Virus record (IMG/VR): IMGVR_UViG_3300031141_000028
Location: 1 to 29,481 of that record
Origin: a virus
DNA length: 29,481 nucleotides
Strand: one strand, 5' to 3'
Position 1 is the stretch's first letter. The number at the start of each line of letters is the position of its first letter. The position numbers and the translations under genes are program-made. The notes below the pieces were generated by a model. The model had not been told where the DNA came from and ran no database searches. It worked only from the letters and a program-made list of their open reading frames with translations. Below are positions 1-6,637 of the stretch, piece by piece.

Positions 1-16
1 GGTTCGGTGTTTTAGC

Positions 17-31
17 TTGTGATGTTCACAA
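17..31. promoter_or_regulatory. Perfect palindrome upstream of the ardC-like gene (candidate operator)
   Basis: TTGTGA and TCACAA are perfect inverted halves separated by TGT. The site lies about 85 bases upstream of the first gene of the accessory operon, a usual place for an operator. The half-site TGTGA/TCACA recurs as TGTGATCACA at 8379-8388 beside attP. No convincing -35/-10 pair is visible next to it. That a repressor binds here is inference from symmetry and position. Confidence 0.35.
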
Positions 32-115
32 ATACACTTTTTTTAAGAATAGCGGGAACCCTACCACTAGTGCAAATATTACTCTTGCGCACACTATTGA
101 GAAGGGAGCCAAACA

Positions 116-1012
116 ATGAGCAAAGTACATGACACACTCACCGCAGTATCAGCCCTTGTCATAGGTATGATGGAGGAGCATGGCGCTAACTGGACCAAAC
201 CCTGGAAAGACGCTGTACGCAATGCGGGTGACCCAGTGAGCGCAAAGAAGCGCGTTTATACTGGGTTCAACCGTTTCAACCTTGGTTTGGTTATGGCTGT
301 TAAAGGCTTTCAATCCCCAGTCTTTGGAACCTTTAAACAATGGCGCTCACTGGGTGCTAACGTAAAGAAAGGTTCAACCGGGTTCCCGGTGATGTTCTAT
401 TCCACATTCAAGGTTGAAGATAAGCAAACCGGAGACAGTAAGTTTATCCCATGCCCCAAAGCGTTCACGGTCTTTAATGCTGACCAGGTAGAAAACTGGA
501 ATGGCAATTGGATCACAGAAGATACTTCTGAAGAAGCTATTCAGGCATGGGATGACGTTCAAACGGCTGATGAATTGCTAGCGAATATTCCCGCATCAAT
601 CACATATGTAAATCAGAACCGGGCATTTTACATGCCTTCAAGCGATAGCATCACGATGCCAAAGCGTGAGCAATTTGTGGACGCTTCCGGCTTTTATGGA
701 ACTGTACTTCATGAACTGATCCACTGGACCGGGCATGAAAGCCGGGAAAACCGTCAATTTGGTAAACGCTTTGGCTCTGATGATTACGCTTTTGAAGAGC
801 TGATTGCAGAACTAGGCGCTGCAATGCTTTCCAATCATACAAAGGTTGATGCAACGCCACGGGAAGATCATGCCAAGTATCTAAACAACTGGATAGCTTG
901 CCTTAAAGATGACCCTAAAGCGATCAGCAAAGCCGCGTCATTGGCTGAGAAAGCTAGCGCCTTTGTAATAAAGAGCGCCTCACAAACTGAAGCTTTGGAG
1001 GTAGCAGCGTAA
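116..1012 (+). CDS. ArdC-type antirestriction protein with zincin-like metallopeptidase domain
   Basis: The 298-aa protein matches the ArdC family architecture. The N-terminal part (about 1-130) looks like the ssDNA-binding DUF1738 domain, with the characteristic run from NRFNLGLV through FGTFKQWRSLGA to KKGSTGFPVMFY. The C-terminal part is a zincin-like domain with an HELIH motif (H199, E200, H203). Family members protect entering plasmid or phage DNA from host restriction and bind ssDNA. The ATG has a good ribosome site, AAGGGAGC, and the stop overlaps the next start (TAATG). As first gene of the leftward accessory block it is well placed for early expression. Family assignment is strong; the anti-restriction role here is inferred. 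Confidence 0.88.
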   Translation: MSKVHDTLTAVSALVIGMMEEHGANWTKPWKDAVRNAGDPVSAKKRVYTGFNRFNLGLVMAVKGFQSPVFGTFKQWRSLGANVKKGSTGFPVMFYSTFKVEDKQTGDSKFIPCPKAFTVFNADQVENWNGNWITEDTSEEAIQAWDDVQTADELLANIPASITYVNQNRAFYMPSSDSITMPKREQFVDASGFYGTVLHELIHWTGHESRENRQFGKRFGSDDYAFEELIAELGAAMLSNHTKVDATPREDHAKYLNNWIACLKDDPKAISKAASLAEKASAFVIKSASQTEALEVAA

Positions 1013-1182
1013 TGCAAACCTTTTTCATCATCATTAAAGTATTTGCCACAGTCATTGCGATAGTTTCAGGGCCTTGGGTCCTGATGTTTATAGCTGAAAG
1101 CATAGCGCCAAATTCTGGCGGCTTTGTGTTTGTTGGGGCAATGTTCTTTGTCTGTTTTTCCCCTGTTTTCTTTATTCGATAG
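1012..1182 (+). CDS. Small two-helix membrane protein (56 aa), unknown function
   Basis: A 56-codon ORF starts with the ATG of the TAATG overlap at the ardC-like stop and ends TAG at 1180-1182. The product begins MQTFFIIIKVFATVIAIV and has two hydrophobic segments, about residues 3-28 and 36-55, with a short loop containing ESIAPNSGG. Translational coupling to the antirestriction gene, and a second membrane ORF directly after it, argue that it is real. It could be a superinfection-exclusion or holin-like protein, but nothing in the sequence decides that and I do not recognise a family. Confidence 0.6.
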   Translation: MQTFFIIIKVFATVIAIVSGPWVLMFIAESIAPNSGGFVFVGAMFFVCFSPVFFIR

Positions 1183-1194
1183 GTGAGCAATTTT

Positions 1195-1308
1195 ATGACT
1201 GATCAATTAATCAAACTCTTTGAGCGCCTCACTTTGGGCGTTCAATATCTCACTGTAATTTTAATGCTGGCATTCATTGCCGGGCAAATTTGGAAGGTGC
1301 TACAATGA
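1195..1308 (+). CDS. Very small single-helix membrane protein (37 aa)
   Basis: The ORF starts ATGACTGAT, a start context that recurs in four other genes of this operon, and ends TGA inside an ATGA overlap with the next gene. The peptide begins MTDQLIKLFERL, an amphipathic stretch, followed by one hydrophobic helix at about residues 14-35. It sits directly after the two-helix protein at 1012-1182, so the two may act together. GTGAGC upstream is a weak ribosome site. Function unknown. Confidence 0.5.
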   Translation: MTDQLIKLFERLTLGVQYLTVILMLAFIAGQIWKVLQ

Positions 1309-1634
1309 TCACGACCTTAGATAAGCTCAATAATGGGTGCTACGTTTTAGCACGTAATGAAAATATTGTTCTCGCATATCATCGCGAGGCCAACGAGTTT
1401 GTGACTTGGCTCATTGATGATGATGATACTCAGCAAACCATTGATGGCGGTTATTATTCCACCCTAGAACATGGCGTTGATTGTTATTTCAAACGTGCCA
1501 GGATCAATGCCAGTTCTTCCCATAGATCAAAGCTAATCAATTTTATTAAAGTAAAACTGGTTATGGCGGGTGAGGTTCAATTTATCCTGACGGCAAACGG
1601 TAATAGAATATTTACTGAATGGAAGGGCGCATGA
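1305..1634 (+). CDS. Hypothetical protein (109 aa)
   Basis: I chose the ATG at 1305 over an upstream in-frame TTG at 1290 because it is preceded by GGAAGG at proper spacing and overlaps the previous stop as ATGA. The protein is soluble, has an acidic patch IDDDDTQQ in the middle, and carries the C-terminal segment LVMAGEVQFILTA. Nearly the same segment, LMAGEVKFILTA, lies in the gene at 2423-2620, and the DNA matches too (1561-1590 against 2463-2492 with few mismatches). The two genes probably share a recombined module. Function not recognised. Confidence 0.65.
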   Translation: MITTLDKLNNGCYVLARNENIVLAYHREANEFVTWLIDDDDTQQTIDGGYYSTLEHGVDCYFKRARINASSSHRSKLINFIKVKLVMAGEVQFILTANGNRIFTEWKGA

Positions 1635-1786
1635 TTACGCGCTCTCAGGCTCTGGATCAATTGGCAGAGCATCACAAACACATCCAAGATCAATTGATAG
1701 ATTTAATGATCACCCCAACCGAAGCACGGTACATGCGTTCGCAATTGATGAACCTTGTGCTGCAAGCTGCAATCAAAAGGAATTAG
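1631..1786 (+). CDS. Small helical protein (51 aa), hypothetical
   Basis: The ATG overlaps the preceding stop (ATGA), and the ORF runs to TAG at 1784-1786, five bases before the next gene. The peptide starts MITRSQALDQLAEHHKHIQD and is predicted mostly alpha-helical, ending LVLQAAIKRN. Its last codons form the ribosome-binding region of the next gene. The same coding frame end (LVFEAAIKRS) recurs at about 2384-2410, suggesting a second, decayed copy of this gene's 3' end. Function unknown; acceptance rests on the exact operon overlaps. Confidence 0.55.
   Translation: MITRSQALDQLAEHHKHIQDQLIDLMITPTEARYMRSQLMNLVLQAAIKRN
1764..1781 (+). repeat. 18-base direct repeat, copy 1 (operon seam)
   Basis: AAGCTGCAATCAAAAGGA occurs here and identically at 2396-2413. 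Both copies supply the Shine-Dalgarno sequence of the following gene, and similarity extends weakly upstream (AACCTTGT against AAACTTGT). Together they bracket the gene at 1791-2396. Confidence 0.85.
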
Positions 1787-1790
1787 ACCA

Positions 1791-2396
1791 ATGTCAGCAT
1801 TTTTATGTATGCCTGAGCATTTAGCTCAACTTGCAATAGCATTTTGCAATGATCGATACGAGAAGGCAGAACCCCGCGAGGTGGTTTTGCAAATGTTAGC
1901 TATGAATAAGGAGAGTTTGAAAGCTCGCTATCCTGATAGCTTTAATGAATTTGTGGAGGGAAGCTGGCAGGACTATGAAGCCAAATGCATTGCCGCAGTA
2001 TGTAAAGGTAAAGACTTAGCTTTGGGCTGGGTGGACCTCTACAAAATGGCTCAATGTTTTAGCTATCAGTCGTGTGAAAACCTAAGCATTTGGGAGGGTG
2101 GATACCAAATAGGCCACACATTCTTTAACGCCCACCGCTGCGAGTTATTAAAAGATAGGATTGTTACCAATAATAATTACACCGCCTATGAGGCTGCGCC
2201 TTGGGGCTTTTCAGAACATACTCCGCGCTATGATACAGCAATTAATATTATGGACCTTATGGGGGCTGATGTTAATTCCAAAATTGGGAGCGATAACTTT
2301 CCCTGCGATAAGTGCAAAGATATCATTAACGTAGACGGCGGTGAGCCAAGCCACGAAACAGACGATAATGTGTATGTTTGTGAAACTTGTATTTGA
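1791..2396 (+). CDS. Hypothetical protein with C-terminal CxxC pairs (201 aa)
   Basis: Start ATG at 1791 follows AAAGGA. An earlier in-frame TTG at 1755 lies inside the preceding gene and is rejected. The body is mixed alpha/beta with several scattered cysteines. The last 35 residues contain FPCDKCKD and YVCETC, a CxxC-x(n)-CxxC pattern that looks like a zinc ribbon or rubredoxin-like knuckle. The gene is flanked by the 18-base direct repeats at 1764 and 2396, so it looks like a unit inserted into, or exchanged within, the operon. No family recognised; zinc binding is inferred. Confidence 0.65.
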   Translation: MSAFLCMPEHLAQLAIAFCNDRYEKAEPREVVLQMLAMNKESLKARYPDSFNEFVEGSWQDYEAKCIAAVCKGKDLALGWVDLYKMAQCFSYQSCENLSIWEGGYQIGHTFFNAHRCELLKDRIVTNNNYTAYEAAPWGFSEHTPRYDTAINIMDLMGADVNSKIGSDNFPCDKCKDIINVDGGEPSHETDDNVYVCETCI

Positions 2397-2413
2397 AGCT
2401 GCAATCAAAAGGA
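2396..2413 (+). repeat. 18-base direct repeat, copy 2 (operon seam)
   Basis: Identical to 1764-1781. It begins at the last base of the preceding stop codon and supplies AAAGGAG for the start at 2423. Read in the frame of the 51-aa gene it still encodes EAAIKRS, so it looks like a 3' remnant of a second copy of that gene. Confidence 0.85.
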
Positions 2414-2422
2414 GCCGTTGAA

Positions 2423-2620
2423 ATGGCATTAACTGATGACCAAAAACTTACTCACCCGCAGCTTATGGCGGGTGAGGTTAAGTTTATCCTTACAGCTTTG
2501 CAGGGTCATAATTACTCTGACAAAGACGCAGAAATGTATGAAAATTTGGTGAGCTATTTAAAAGGATTGCTACCCACACGAAAAGACAACCCTCACATTG
2601 TAAAGGAGCCTACAAAATGA
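2423..2620 (+). CDS. Small hypothetical protein (65 aa)
   Basis: ATG at 2423 follows the AAAGGAG of the direct repeat; an in-frame TTG at 2387 is inside the previous gene and unlikely. The peptide begins MALTDDQKLTHPQLMAGEVK and carries LMAGEVKFILTAL, shared with the C-terminus of the gene at 1305-1634. It is soluble and partly helical. The stop overlaps the next start (ATGA). Function unknown. Confidence 0.62.
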   Translation: MALTDDQKLTHPQLMAGEVKFILTALQGHNYSDKDAEMYENLVSYLKGLLPTRKDNPHIVKEPTK

Positions 2621-2844
2621 TTACCAATATCAAAGACGCTAAGTTTAAAGTCATTGAAACTAAGCTTGATACCTTAATTGCCTTGTCGATGGAGAAAGGG
2701 GAGCAAGCTCAGGGTGAAAGCTTTACTAGGGCGGCAAACGGCATCTTTCAAAAGGACAACAGCCCAGCGGTGACCTATAACGATATAAACAATGTTCGCA
2801 TTGAGATCGTTAAAGCCATCAAAGATTATGGGGTGATGAAATGA
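2617..2844 (+). CDS. Small hypothetical protein (75 aa)
   Basis: The start has a strong ribosome site (AAAGGAGCC) and an ATGA overlap with its upstream neighbour; the stop overlaps the next start in the same way. The protein is hydrophilic, begins MITNIKDAKFKVIETKLDTL, and contains two probable helices around a Gly/Asn-rich middle. No motif recognised. The position between coupled genes supports that it is translated. Confidence 0.65.
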   Translation: MITNIKDAKFKVIETKLDTLIALSMEKGEQAQGESFTRAANGIFQKDNSPAVTYNDINNVRIEIVKAIKDYGVMK

Positions 2845-3251
2845 TTGACCCACAAGTAAGCCTTACTCTTTCCCTCGCGGATGCTTCCCAACTACAAAGC
2901 ACGTTGGAAGATGCTCTGGATAATACCCTAAGCGACATAGACAATTATCATCCTTCTGAAAATGATATTAATGATTTGAATTATTGGAAGCATTATGAGG
3001 GGTTTCTATCGCGTACCTTGCAAGATGTGACCCAACGGCTAGACTATAGCCAGGGTAGAACACCGCCACGCACCCACCTGGCTAGCAGTTCGCAGGAGCT
3101 AATTAATCAAGCGTTGAAGCAATTAGATTTACGCCCGTGCGACCTTGCCGAAAAGCTAGGCGTCTCGCGGGGTCAGATTAGTAAATGGAAAAAACATAAT
3201 GAGTATATGTCTGTATCGCGCCAAACGATGATAAAGGAGTTGATGCAATGA
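2841..3251 (+). CDS. Protein with C-terminal helix-turn-helix (136 aa), putative regulator
   Basis: Residues about 86-120 read LINQALKQLDLRPCDLAEKL followed by GVSRGQISKWKK, a clear Xre/Cro-type helix-turn-helix (L-A-x-x-L-G-V-S-x-x-x-I-S-x-W). The N-terminal 80 residues are acidic and helical and could be a dimerisation or partner-binding region. This is the only recognisable DNA-binding regulator of the accessory block, so it is the best candidate lysis-lysogeny or operon regulator. It is not in the usual divergent repressor position, and its start and stop overlap its neighbours. HTH assignment is firm; role inferred. Confidence 0.75.
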   Translation: MIDPQVSLTLSLADASQLQSTLEDALDNTLSDIDNYHPSENDINDLNYWKHYEGFLSRTLQDVTQRLDYSQGRTPPRTHLASSSQELINQALKQLDLRPCDLAEKLGVSRGQISKWKKHNEYMSVSRQTMIKELMQ

Positions 3252-3661
3252 AACCTCATTCTGGACTATTCCGCCAATTCTACGCCTCTGTCGCAGTCTG
3301 GGACTTTAAAAGCAGTTCAGAGGCTTTTGCAAAGGGCCAGACAAAAGCTGTTAGTCATGGGGATATACTCCGTGTACCGTCAGAGGGTGTAGTAGGCTTT
3401 GCAGATCGCAAATTTAAGCAGCCATTTGCAATGAGCAAAACACACGGGAAATTGACTGATATAGCTACTGAAATCATGGCTTTACGTTCTACTAACACGG
3501 ACCCCTTGACACATGAATTCGAGCTAGAGCGGCAAGACGCGGTGAGAGGCTGGTGTGAAACTCTCAAAATTGATGACATCAACATCAAATGTGCATTGAT
3601 CTTATTACTAACCGCCGACCTTGAAGTGGACCGTGCCTTATTCAAAGGGGTGGCAGCATGA
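3248..3661 (+). CDS. Hypothetical protein (137 aa)
   Basis: ATG overlaps the HTH gene stop and follows AAAGGAG. The sequence begins MKPHSGLFRQFYASVAVWDF; the C-terminal half is helical (from TDIATEIMALRS to VDRALFKG). No signal peptide, membrane segment or recognised motif. It is the last gene before a 37-base gap. Function unknown. Confidence 0.65.
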   Translation: MKPHSGLFRQFYASVAVWDFKSSSEAFAKGQTKAVSHGDILRVPSEGVVGFADRKFKQPFAMSKTHGKLTDIATEIMALRSTNTDPLTHEFELERQDAVRGWCETLKIDDINIKCALILLLTADLEVDRALFKGVAA

Positions 3662-3698
3662 GACACACCATAACAACTGGACATAAAGGAATGAACAC

Positions 3699-4112
3699 AT
3701 GAACAAGCTATATGAAATATTCGGCGGAGATCACGGAAACTACAAGATTAGTGAGGAAGGTAATGCGACACCCGTGGCGTTCGTAAGGCGCAACCAAGCT
3801 GGCGGCGGCTACACAGTTAGTAGGGCAGATGAAAGCAAGTCTGTTTCAATGCGGCATATGCCCACCGCTGGGAATGGGCGTGATCAGGCTTCGAGTATCA
3901 TGGCGCTACTGGATGCAGAAAGCACCGTAGACACTCTTGAGATGTATGTCCGAATACATGAGGCATTGGACAGCCCTAGCGGTGATGAGATGGCCTCATT
4001 GCTCTCAAGACTGTCAGACTATCTTGCCACGAAGTACCACAAAGACACAGGAACAAAGGTTGGACCTGCGCTGGGATGGGACAAGCCATCTGATGGGGAG
4101 CATGTACAATGA
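3699..4112 (+). CDS. Hypothetical protein (137 aa)
   Basis: The ATG is preceded by AAAGGAATGAACAC. The first 50 residues are Gly/Asn/Arg-rich (MNKLYEIFGGDHGNYKISEE) and predicted beta; the middle holds a helical stretch SIMALLDAESTVDTLEMYVR. There is a short gap before it, but the stop overlaps the next ATG. No family recognised. Confidence 0.65.
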   Translation: MNKLYEIFGGDHGNYKISEEGNATPVAFVRRNQAGGGYTVSRADESKSVSMRHMPTAGNGRDQASSIMALLDAESTVDTLEMYVRIHEALDSPSGDEMASLLSRLSDYLATKYHKDTGTKVGPALGWDKPSDGEHVQ

Positions 4113-4420
4113 CTGATATTAAAGTAATTCTGAGCGTGATCGACAGTCATGGGGACACATGGCTTTACCCGTTTACCACTAACATTATGGCTGATGACGC
4201 CTTAGAGGCAATGAAGCTGTTGTCGGACAGGGCTGGGGACGAACTACAACTAGAGGTAATCCCATTAGAACTAACCCAATCTAAATCCGAAATTCTAGAG
4301 GAATGGGAAGATAAGTTAGAGGGAGAGACCTCAAAGAAGCTACGAAACAACTCTCCCGAATGGTTTAAGGAACTTGAGGATGTAGCTCATAGTACGATTA
4401 AGGAGCAAGATGATGACTGA
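4109..4420 (+). CDS. Acidic hypothetical protein (103 aa)
   Basis: It starts ATGACTGATATTAAAG, nearly the same start context as the gene at 5317. The protein is strongly acidic, especially the C-terminal half (EILEEWEDKLEGE), and ends EQDDD, codons that also form the ribosome site of the next gene. Small acidic early phage proteins often act as DNA mimics or bind host enzymes, but nothing specific can be claimed here. Confidence 0.62.
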   Translation: MTDIKVILSVIDSHGDTWLYPFTTNIMADDALEAMKLLSDRAGDELQLEVIPLELTQSKSEILEEWEDKLEGETSKKLRNNSPEWFKELEDVAHSTIKEQDDD

Positions 4421-4604
4421 TACACCAAAAGGCGCACCTAAATTCAGCGCAGATATTAGCTGCTACGTTGAGATTAATGGCTATACTATATATTTGGAGG
4501 TCAGTGATGCCACTTCAGGCGTCCCATCTGTAAGTTATTGGAAAAAGGATTATCCGCAGGACTTCGTAACCCATATGACCGAGGAGCAAGATGATGAGCT
4601 TTAA
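4413..4604 (+). CDS. Small hypothetical protein (63 aa)
   Basis: Two adjacent ATGs exist (4410 and 4413). I chose 4413 because it sits at the same place in the repeated seam GGAGCAAGATGATGA as the starts at 4594 and 5317, giving the recurrent MTD N-terminus. The product is short, partly beta (YVEINGYTIYLEV), with an acidic tail EEQDDEL that again encodes the next ribosome site. Function unknown. Confidence 0.6.
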   Translation: MTDTPKGAPKFSADISCYVEINGYTIYLEVSDATSGVPSVSYWKKDYPQDFVTHMTEEQDDEL

Positions 4605-5127
4605 AGCATATTTTGTAAGCGCAGCTACACCTAGAGAAATTGAGATAGTAAATAACTATGTAGAAAAGTTTAATGGTATCGCAATTTTTAATTATTATGC
4701 AGTGACAAAAAAGGGTATCAAAAAACCGTTTATAGCAGGTCAAACTATAGCCGCTATCACAGTCGATAGAGGTGATTTAGTAGAAGCTTTTTGTGAAGAA
4801 GACGGAGGAGTGTGTACCTTAGAGGAGATGCCGCGCTTTCGCCGCCTTGAAGATATGCCACTGAACAAGCACGGAGAACCAAAATTCATGGATATCCAGG
4901 AAGATAAAGAAGAGCCTAGTTTTTATGATCCTTCGGGTGAGCGTGGGCCATTTGGTGGTATGACTGATGCTGAAATGATTACATTAGTGCAAAGCCTTGC
5001 AGACGAACCTGAGTTCCGCAGAAAACAAATTGCTGCTTTGCTAATACATTCAACATTAAACCCACTTTCGGCTATAGAATTAGCAGGGTTTGCTCACGGT
5101 TTAGCAGAACAAGAGGGAGAAAGCTGA
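4594..5127 (+). CDS. Hypothetical protein (177 aa)
   Basis: The start at 4594 follows the second copy of the GGAGCAAGATGATGA seam; ATG at 4591 is an alternative. Residues 1-70 look like an alpha/beta fold (MSFKAYFVSAATPREIEIVN). The middle is acidic and Pro-rich with EDKEEPSFYDPSGERGPFGG. The C-terminal 50 residues are helical. The stop overlaps the following ATG by one base. I do not recognise a family. Confidence 0.65.
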   Translation: MSFKAYFVSAATPREIEIVNNYVEKFNGIAIFNYYAVTKKGIKKPFIAGQTIAAITVDRGDLVEAFCEEDGGVCTLEEMPRFRRLEDMPLNKHGEPKFMDIQEDKEEPSFYDPSGERGPFGGMTDAEMITLVQSLADEPEFRRKQIAALLIHSTLNPLSAIELAGFAHGLAEQEGES

Positions 5128-5324
5128 TGGCAGGTCAAAGAGATTATGAGTTTGTCTTTGAAGATGGTGCTACTGCAAGTCTGCAAGCCAAGGGTAAGGG
5201 CCAAGCTCGTATAATTTTAAGTGCTACGTGCCAAGACCGCATAGGTCAAACGGCTCAAGGCTCAGACGAGTATGGCGCTACATTTAAAGCTAAGGTAATT
5301 AAAATGGAGCAAGCTGATGACTGA
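5127..5324 (+). CDS. Small hypothetical protein (65 aa)
   Basis: It starts at the TGATGG overlap after AGGGAGAAAGC. The product, beginning MAGQRDYEFVFEDGATASL, is predicted mainly beta and carries basic Gly/Lys residues (KGKGQARI) in the middle. It ends MEQADD, whose codons form the third copy of the GGAGCAAG start seam. Function unknown. Confidence 0.6.
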   Translation: MAGQRDYEFVFEDGATASLQAKGKGQARIILSATCQDRIGQTAQGSDEYGATFKAKVIKMEQADD

Positions 5325-5622
5325 TCTTAAAGGTACATTGAGGCTTTTTTTAAGTCAGAAAAAACTGAGCCAATACGAGTTGCATGAGCAAGGGGCTATC
5401 AAAGCCACCAATCAAAATGAGAGTGGTGATTGCGAAATGGGCTACCCAGAAGATTGGTTAAAGGATGATCATGTCTGGATTGATGCAGCAAAGGAATTAG
5501 AAAGTCTTGCTTTCAAATTTGGCGATATCTGCGGGGCTTGTGGTTACGAAGAAGCAGAAGCGTATCTAGGTGACATGGACTACATAATTACATCTGTCAG
5601 TAAATTTATGGAGAAAACCTAA
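5317..5622 (+). CDS. Hypothetical protein (101 aa)
   Basis: Start ATGACTGATCTTAAAG overlaps the previous gene by 8 bases and follows GGAGCAAGCTG. The N-terminal MTDLKGTLRLFLSQKKLSQY is helical and resembles the first helices of HTH proteins, but the remainder (acidic, DICGACGYEEAEAY) does not complete a recognisable HTH. The CGAC pair is a single CxxC. Function unknown. Confidence 0.62.
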   Translation: MTDLKGTLRLFLSQKKLSQYELHEQGAIKATNQNESGDCEMGYPEDWLKDDHVWIDAAKELESLAFKFGDICGACGYEEAEAYLGDMDYIITSVSKFMEKT

Positions 5623-5924
5623 TGACTGATGCTGGAAACAAGAAGCACTCTGACGAGCTTGGCCCTGCGGTACATGTAGAATATAAAAGACTAGGTAGAC
5701 GCAAGGTTAGATCATTTACACTTCCGCAGTTTAAAAATTTATTGCTCAGTTTCTATGACTTTACCCTTGAACCCTTTGTCTTCGGGGATTTGGAAAAGCC
5801 TGATGGTACTTTCTGGGAGAGTAGCAATGCGTCACTTGATGCGTGGGCTGCACATCATAAGCTGACTGAATTTGAAGTGTCTGTGATCTTTCGGGCCAAT
5901 GACAATATACACTCGTATTCTTAG
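5622..5924 (+). CDS. Hypothetical protein (100 aa), last gene of accessory operon
   Basis: The ATG overlaps the previous stop (TAATG) and again reads ATGACTGAT. The protein is soluble with a basic N-terminal third (YKRLGRRKVRSFTL) and a helical C-terminal half containing WESSNASLDAWAAHHKLTEF. A Rho-independent terminator begins 37 bases downstream, so this closes the operon. No family recognised. Confidence 0.64.
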   Translation: MTDAGNKKHSDELGPAVHVEYKRLGRRKVRSFTLPQFKNLLLSFYDFTLEPFVFGDLEKPDGTFWESSNASLDAWAAHHKLTEFEVSVIFRANDNIHSYS

Positions 5925-5960
5925 AAGACTTTACCGCCTACCTGGCTATAAATCCTAGAG

Positions 5961-5986
5961 AACCCTGCTTAATGTGGGGTTTTTTT
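5961..5986 (+). terminator. Rho-independent terminator of the accessory operon
   Basis: AACCC pairs with GGGTT across an 11-base loop, followed directly by a run of T. It lies 37 bases after the last accessory stop codon. The stem is short but the T tract is clear. Confidence 0.7.
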
Positions 5987-6056
5987 ACGCCTATGGCACT
6001 AATTGTGGTACTGAGGGCGTTTAGGAATACATTAATTAAATTATAGCCAATTCCTT

Positions 6057-6112
6057 AGTTAAATAACGGCTCTAAACATGTTAGCCTGTTAACTACGTAT
6101 AAATACTTAACA
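6057..6112. repeat. TTAAC-type motif cluster upstream of the 85-aa gene
   Basis: AGTTAA (6057), GTTAACTA (6088-6095) and TTAAC (about 6107) occur within 60 bases of the 289-base noncoding stretch 5925-6213. The stretch otherwise holds the terminator at 5961 and AT-rich sequence without a convincing promoter. The same motif clusters at 6544-6626 and beside attP. Confidence 0.4.
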
Positions 6113-6213
6113 AACTGCTTGCTGTTGGCGAAAACGCTGCTAATCTCAAACGAGTATACCTTCATATACATCAAATAATAAATCACTAAGGCAATGTGTT
6201 ACGGGAGAAGTGA

Positions 6214-6471
6214 ATGGAAGCACCACCAAAAGACCTGATGGATAAAGGCACGGACTTATCCCCACAATTACATGGAGGTAGGAGAAGTGTGACCGACCAT
6301 GTTGTTAAAGATATTAAATATGCTCTGATTGAAGCAAATAAGAGAGCTATTGAAGAAAAGTGCAATTATTCAGTAGTTTATATAGATAGTTTAGAGGTAT
6401 TGTTAGTAGTAAACAGTAAATTATCAGGGGAGGAATATGGATGGGACCATATAGCAACGGTAACGCCGTAA
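6214..6471 (+). CDS. Small hypothetical protein (85 aa) in the integration region
   Basis: The ATG follows GGGAGAAG at good spacing, and the gene is isolated between noncoding stretches with its own terminator 33 bases downstream. The product begins MEAPPKDLMDKGTDLSPQLH, then a helical section DHVVKDIKYALIEANKRA and a beta-like end. Stand-alone expression next to the integrase would fit an excisionase, Cro-like or immunity role, but there is no recognisable HTH and no function can be assigned. Confidence 0.6.
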   Translation: MEAPPKDLMDKGTDLSPQLHGGRRSVTDHVVKDIKYALIEANKRAIEEKCNYSVVYIDSLEVLLVVNSKLSGEEYGWDHIATVTP

Positions 6472-6504
6472 ACATTAAAAGACATTGTGAGCAACACACA
6501 CCAA

Positions 6505-6530
6505 AAGGTTCCTTAACAGGAGCCTTTTTT
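6505..6530 (+). terminator. Rho-independent terminator after the 85-aa gene
   Basis: AAGGTTCC pairs with GGAGCCTT (8 bp with one G-U) around the loop TTAACA, followed by a T run. It separates the small gene from the integrase transcription unit. Confidence 0.8.
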
Positions 6531-6543
6531 CGTTACAACACAT

Positions 6544-6626
6544 AGTTAACAGTTTTAACTTGCATTAACTAAGTGGCTTTCGTACAGTTAACAGATTAAC
6601 TAAACCAATGAACTGACATTTAACTA
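6544..6626. promoter_or_regulatory. Cluster of TTAACT/AGTTAA repeats before the integrase unit
   Basis: Six TTAAC-type motifs in both orientations fall in about 80 bases: AGTTAAC at 6544 and 6586, TTTAACT near 6554, ATTAACT near 6564, TTAACTA near 6596 and 6620. They occupy the whole gap between a terminator and the ribosome site of the leader ORF, so they should control or be bound near the int promoter. They could be integrase arm-type sites or operators. Motif repetition is seen; function is inferred. Confidence 0.5.
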
Positions 6627-6637
6627 GGAGTATTGTT

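Noticed and set aside
5317-5622. HTH regulator call for the 101-aa protein
   Set aside because: The first helices resemble an HTH start, but the recognition helix pattern is missing and the rest is acidic.
5925-6213. Promoter for the 85-aa gene from TATACC/TATACA near 6155-6170
   Set aside because: No -35-like hexamer at 16-18 bases upstream of either.
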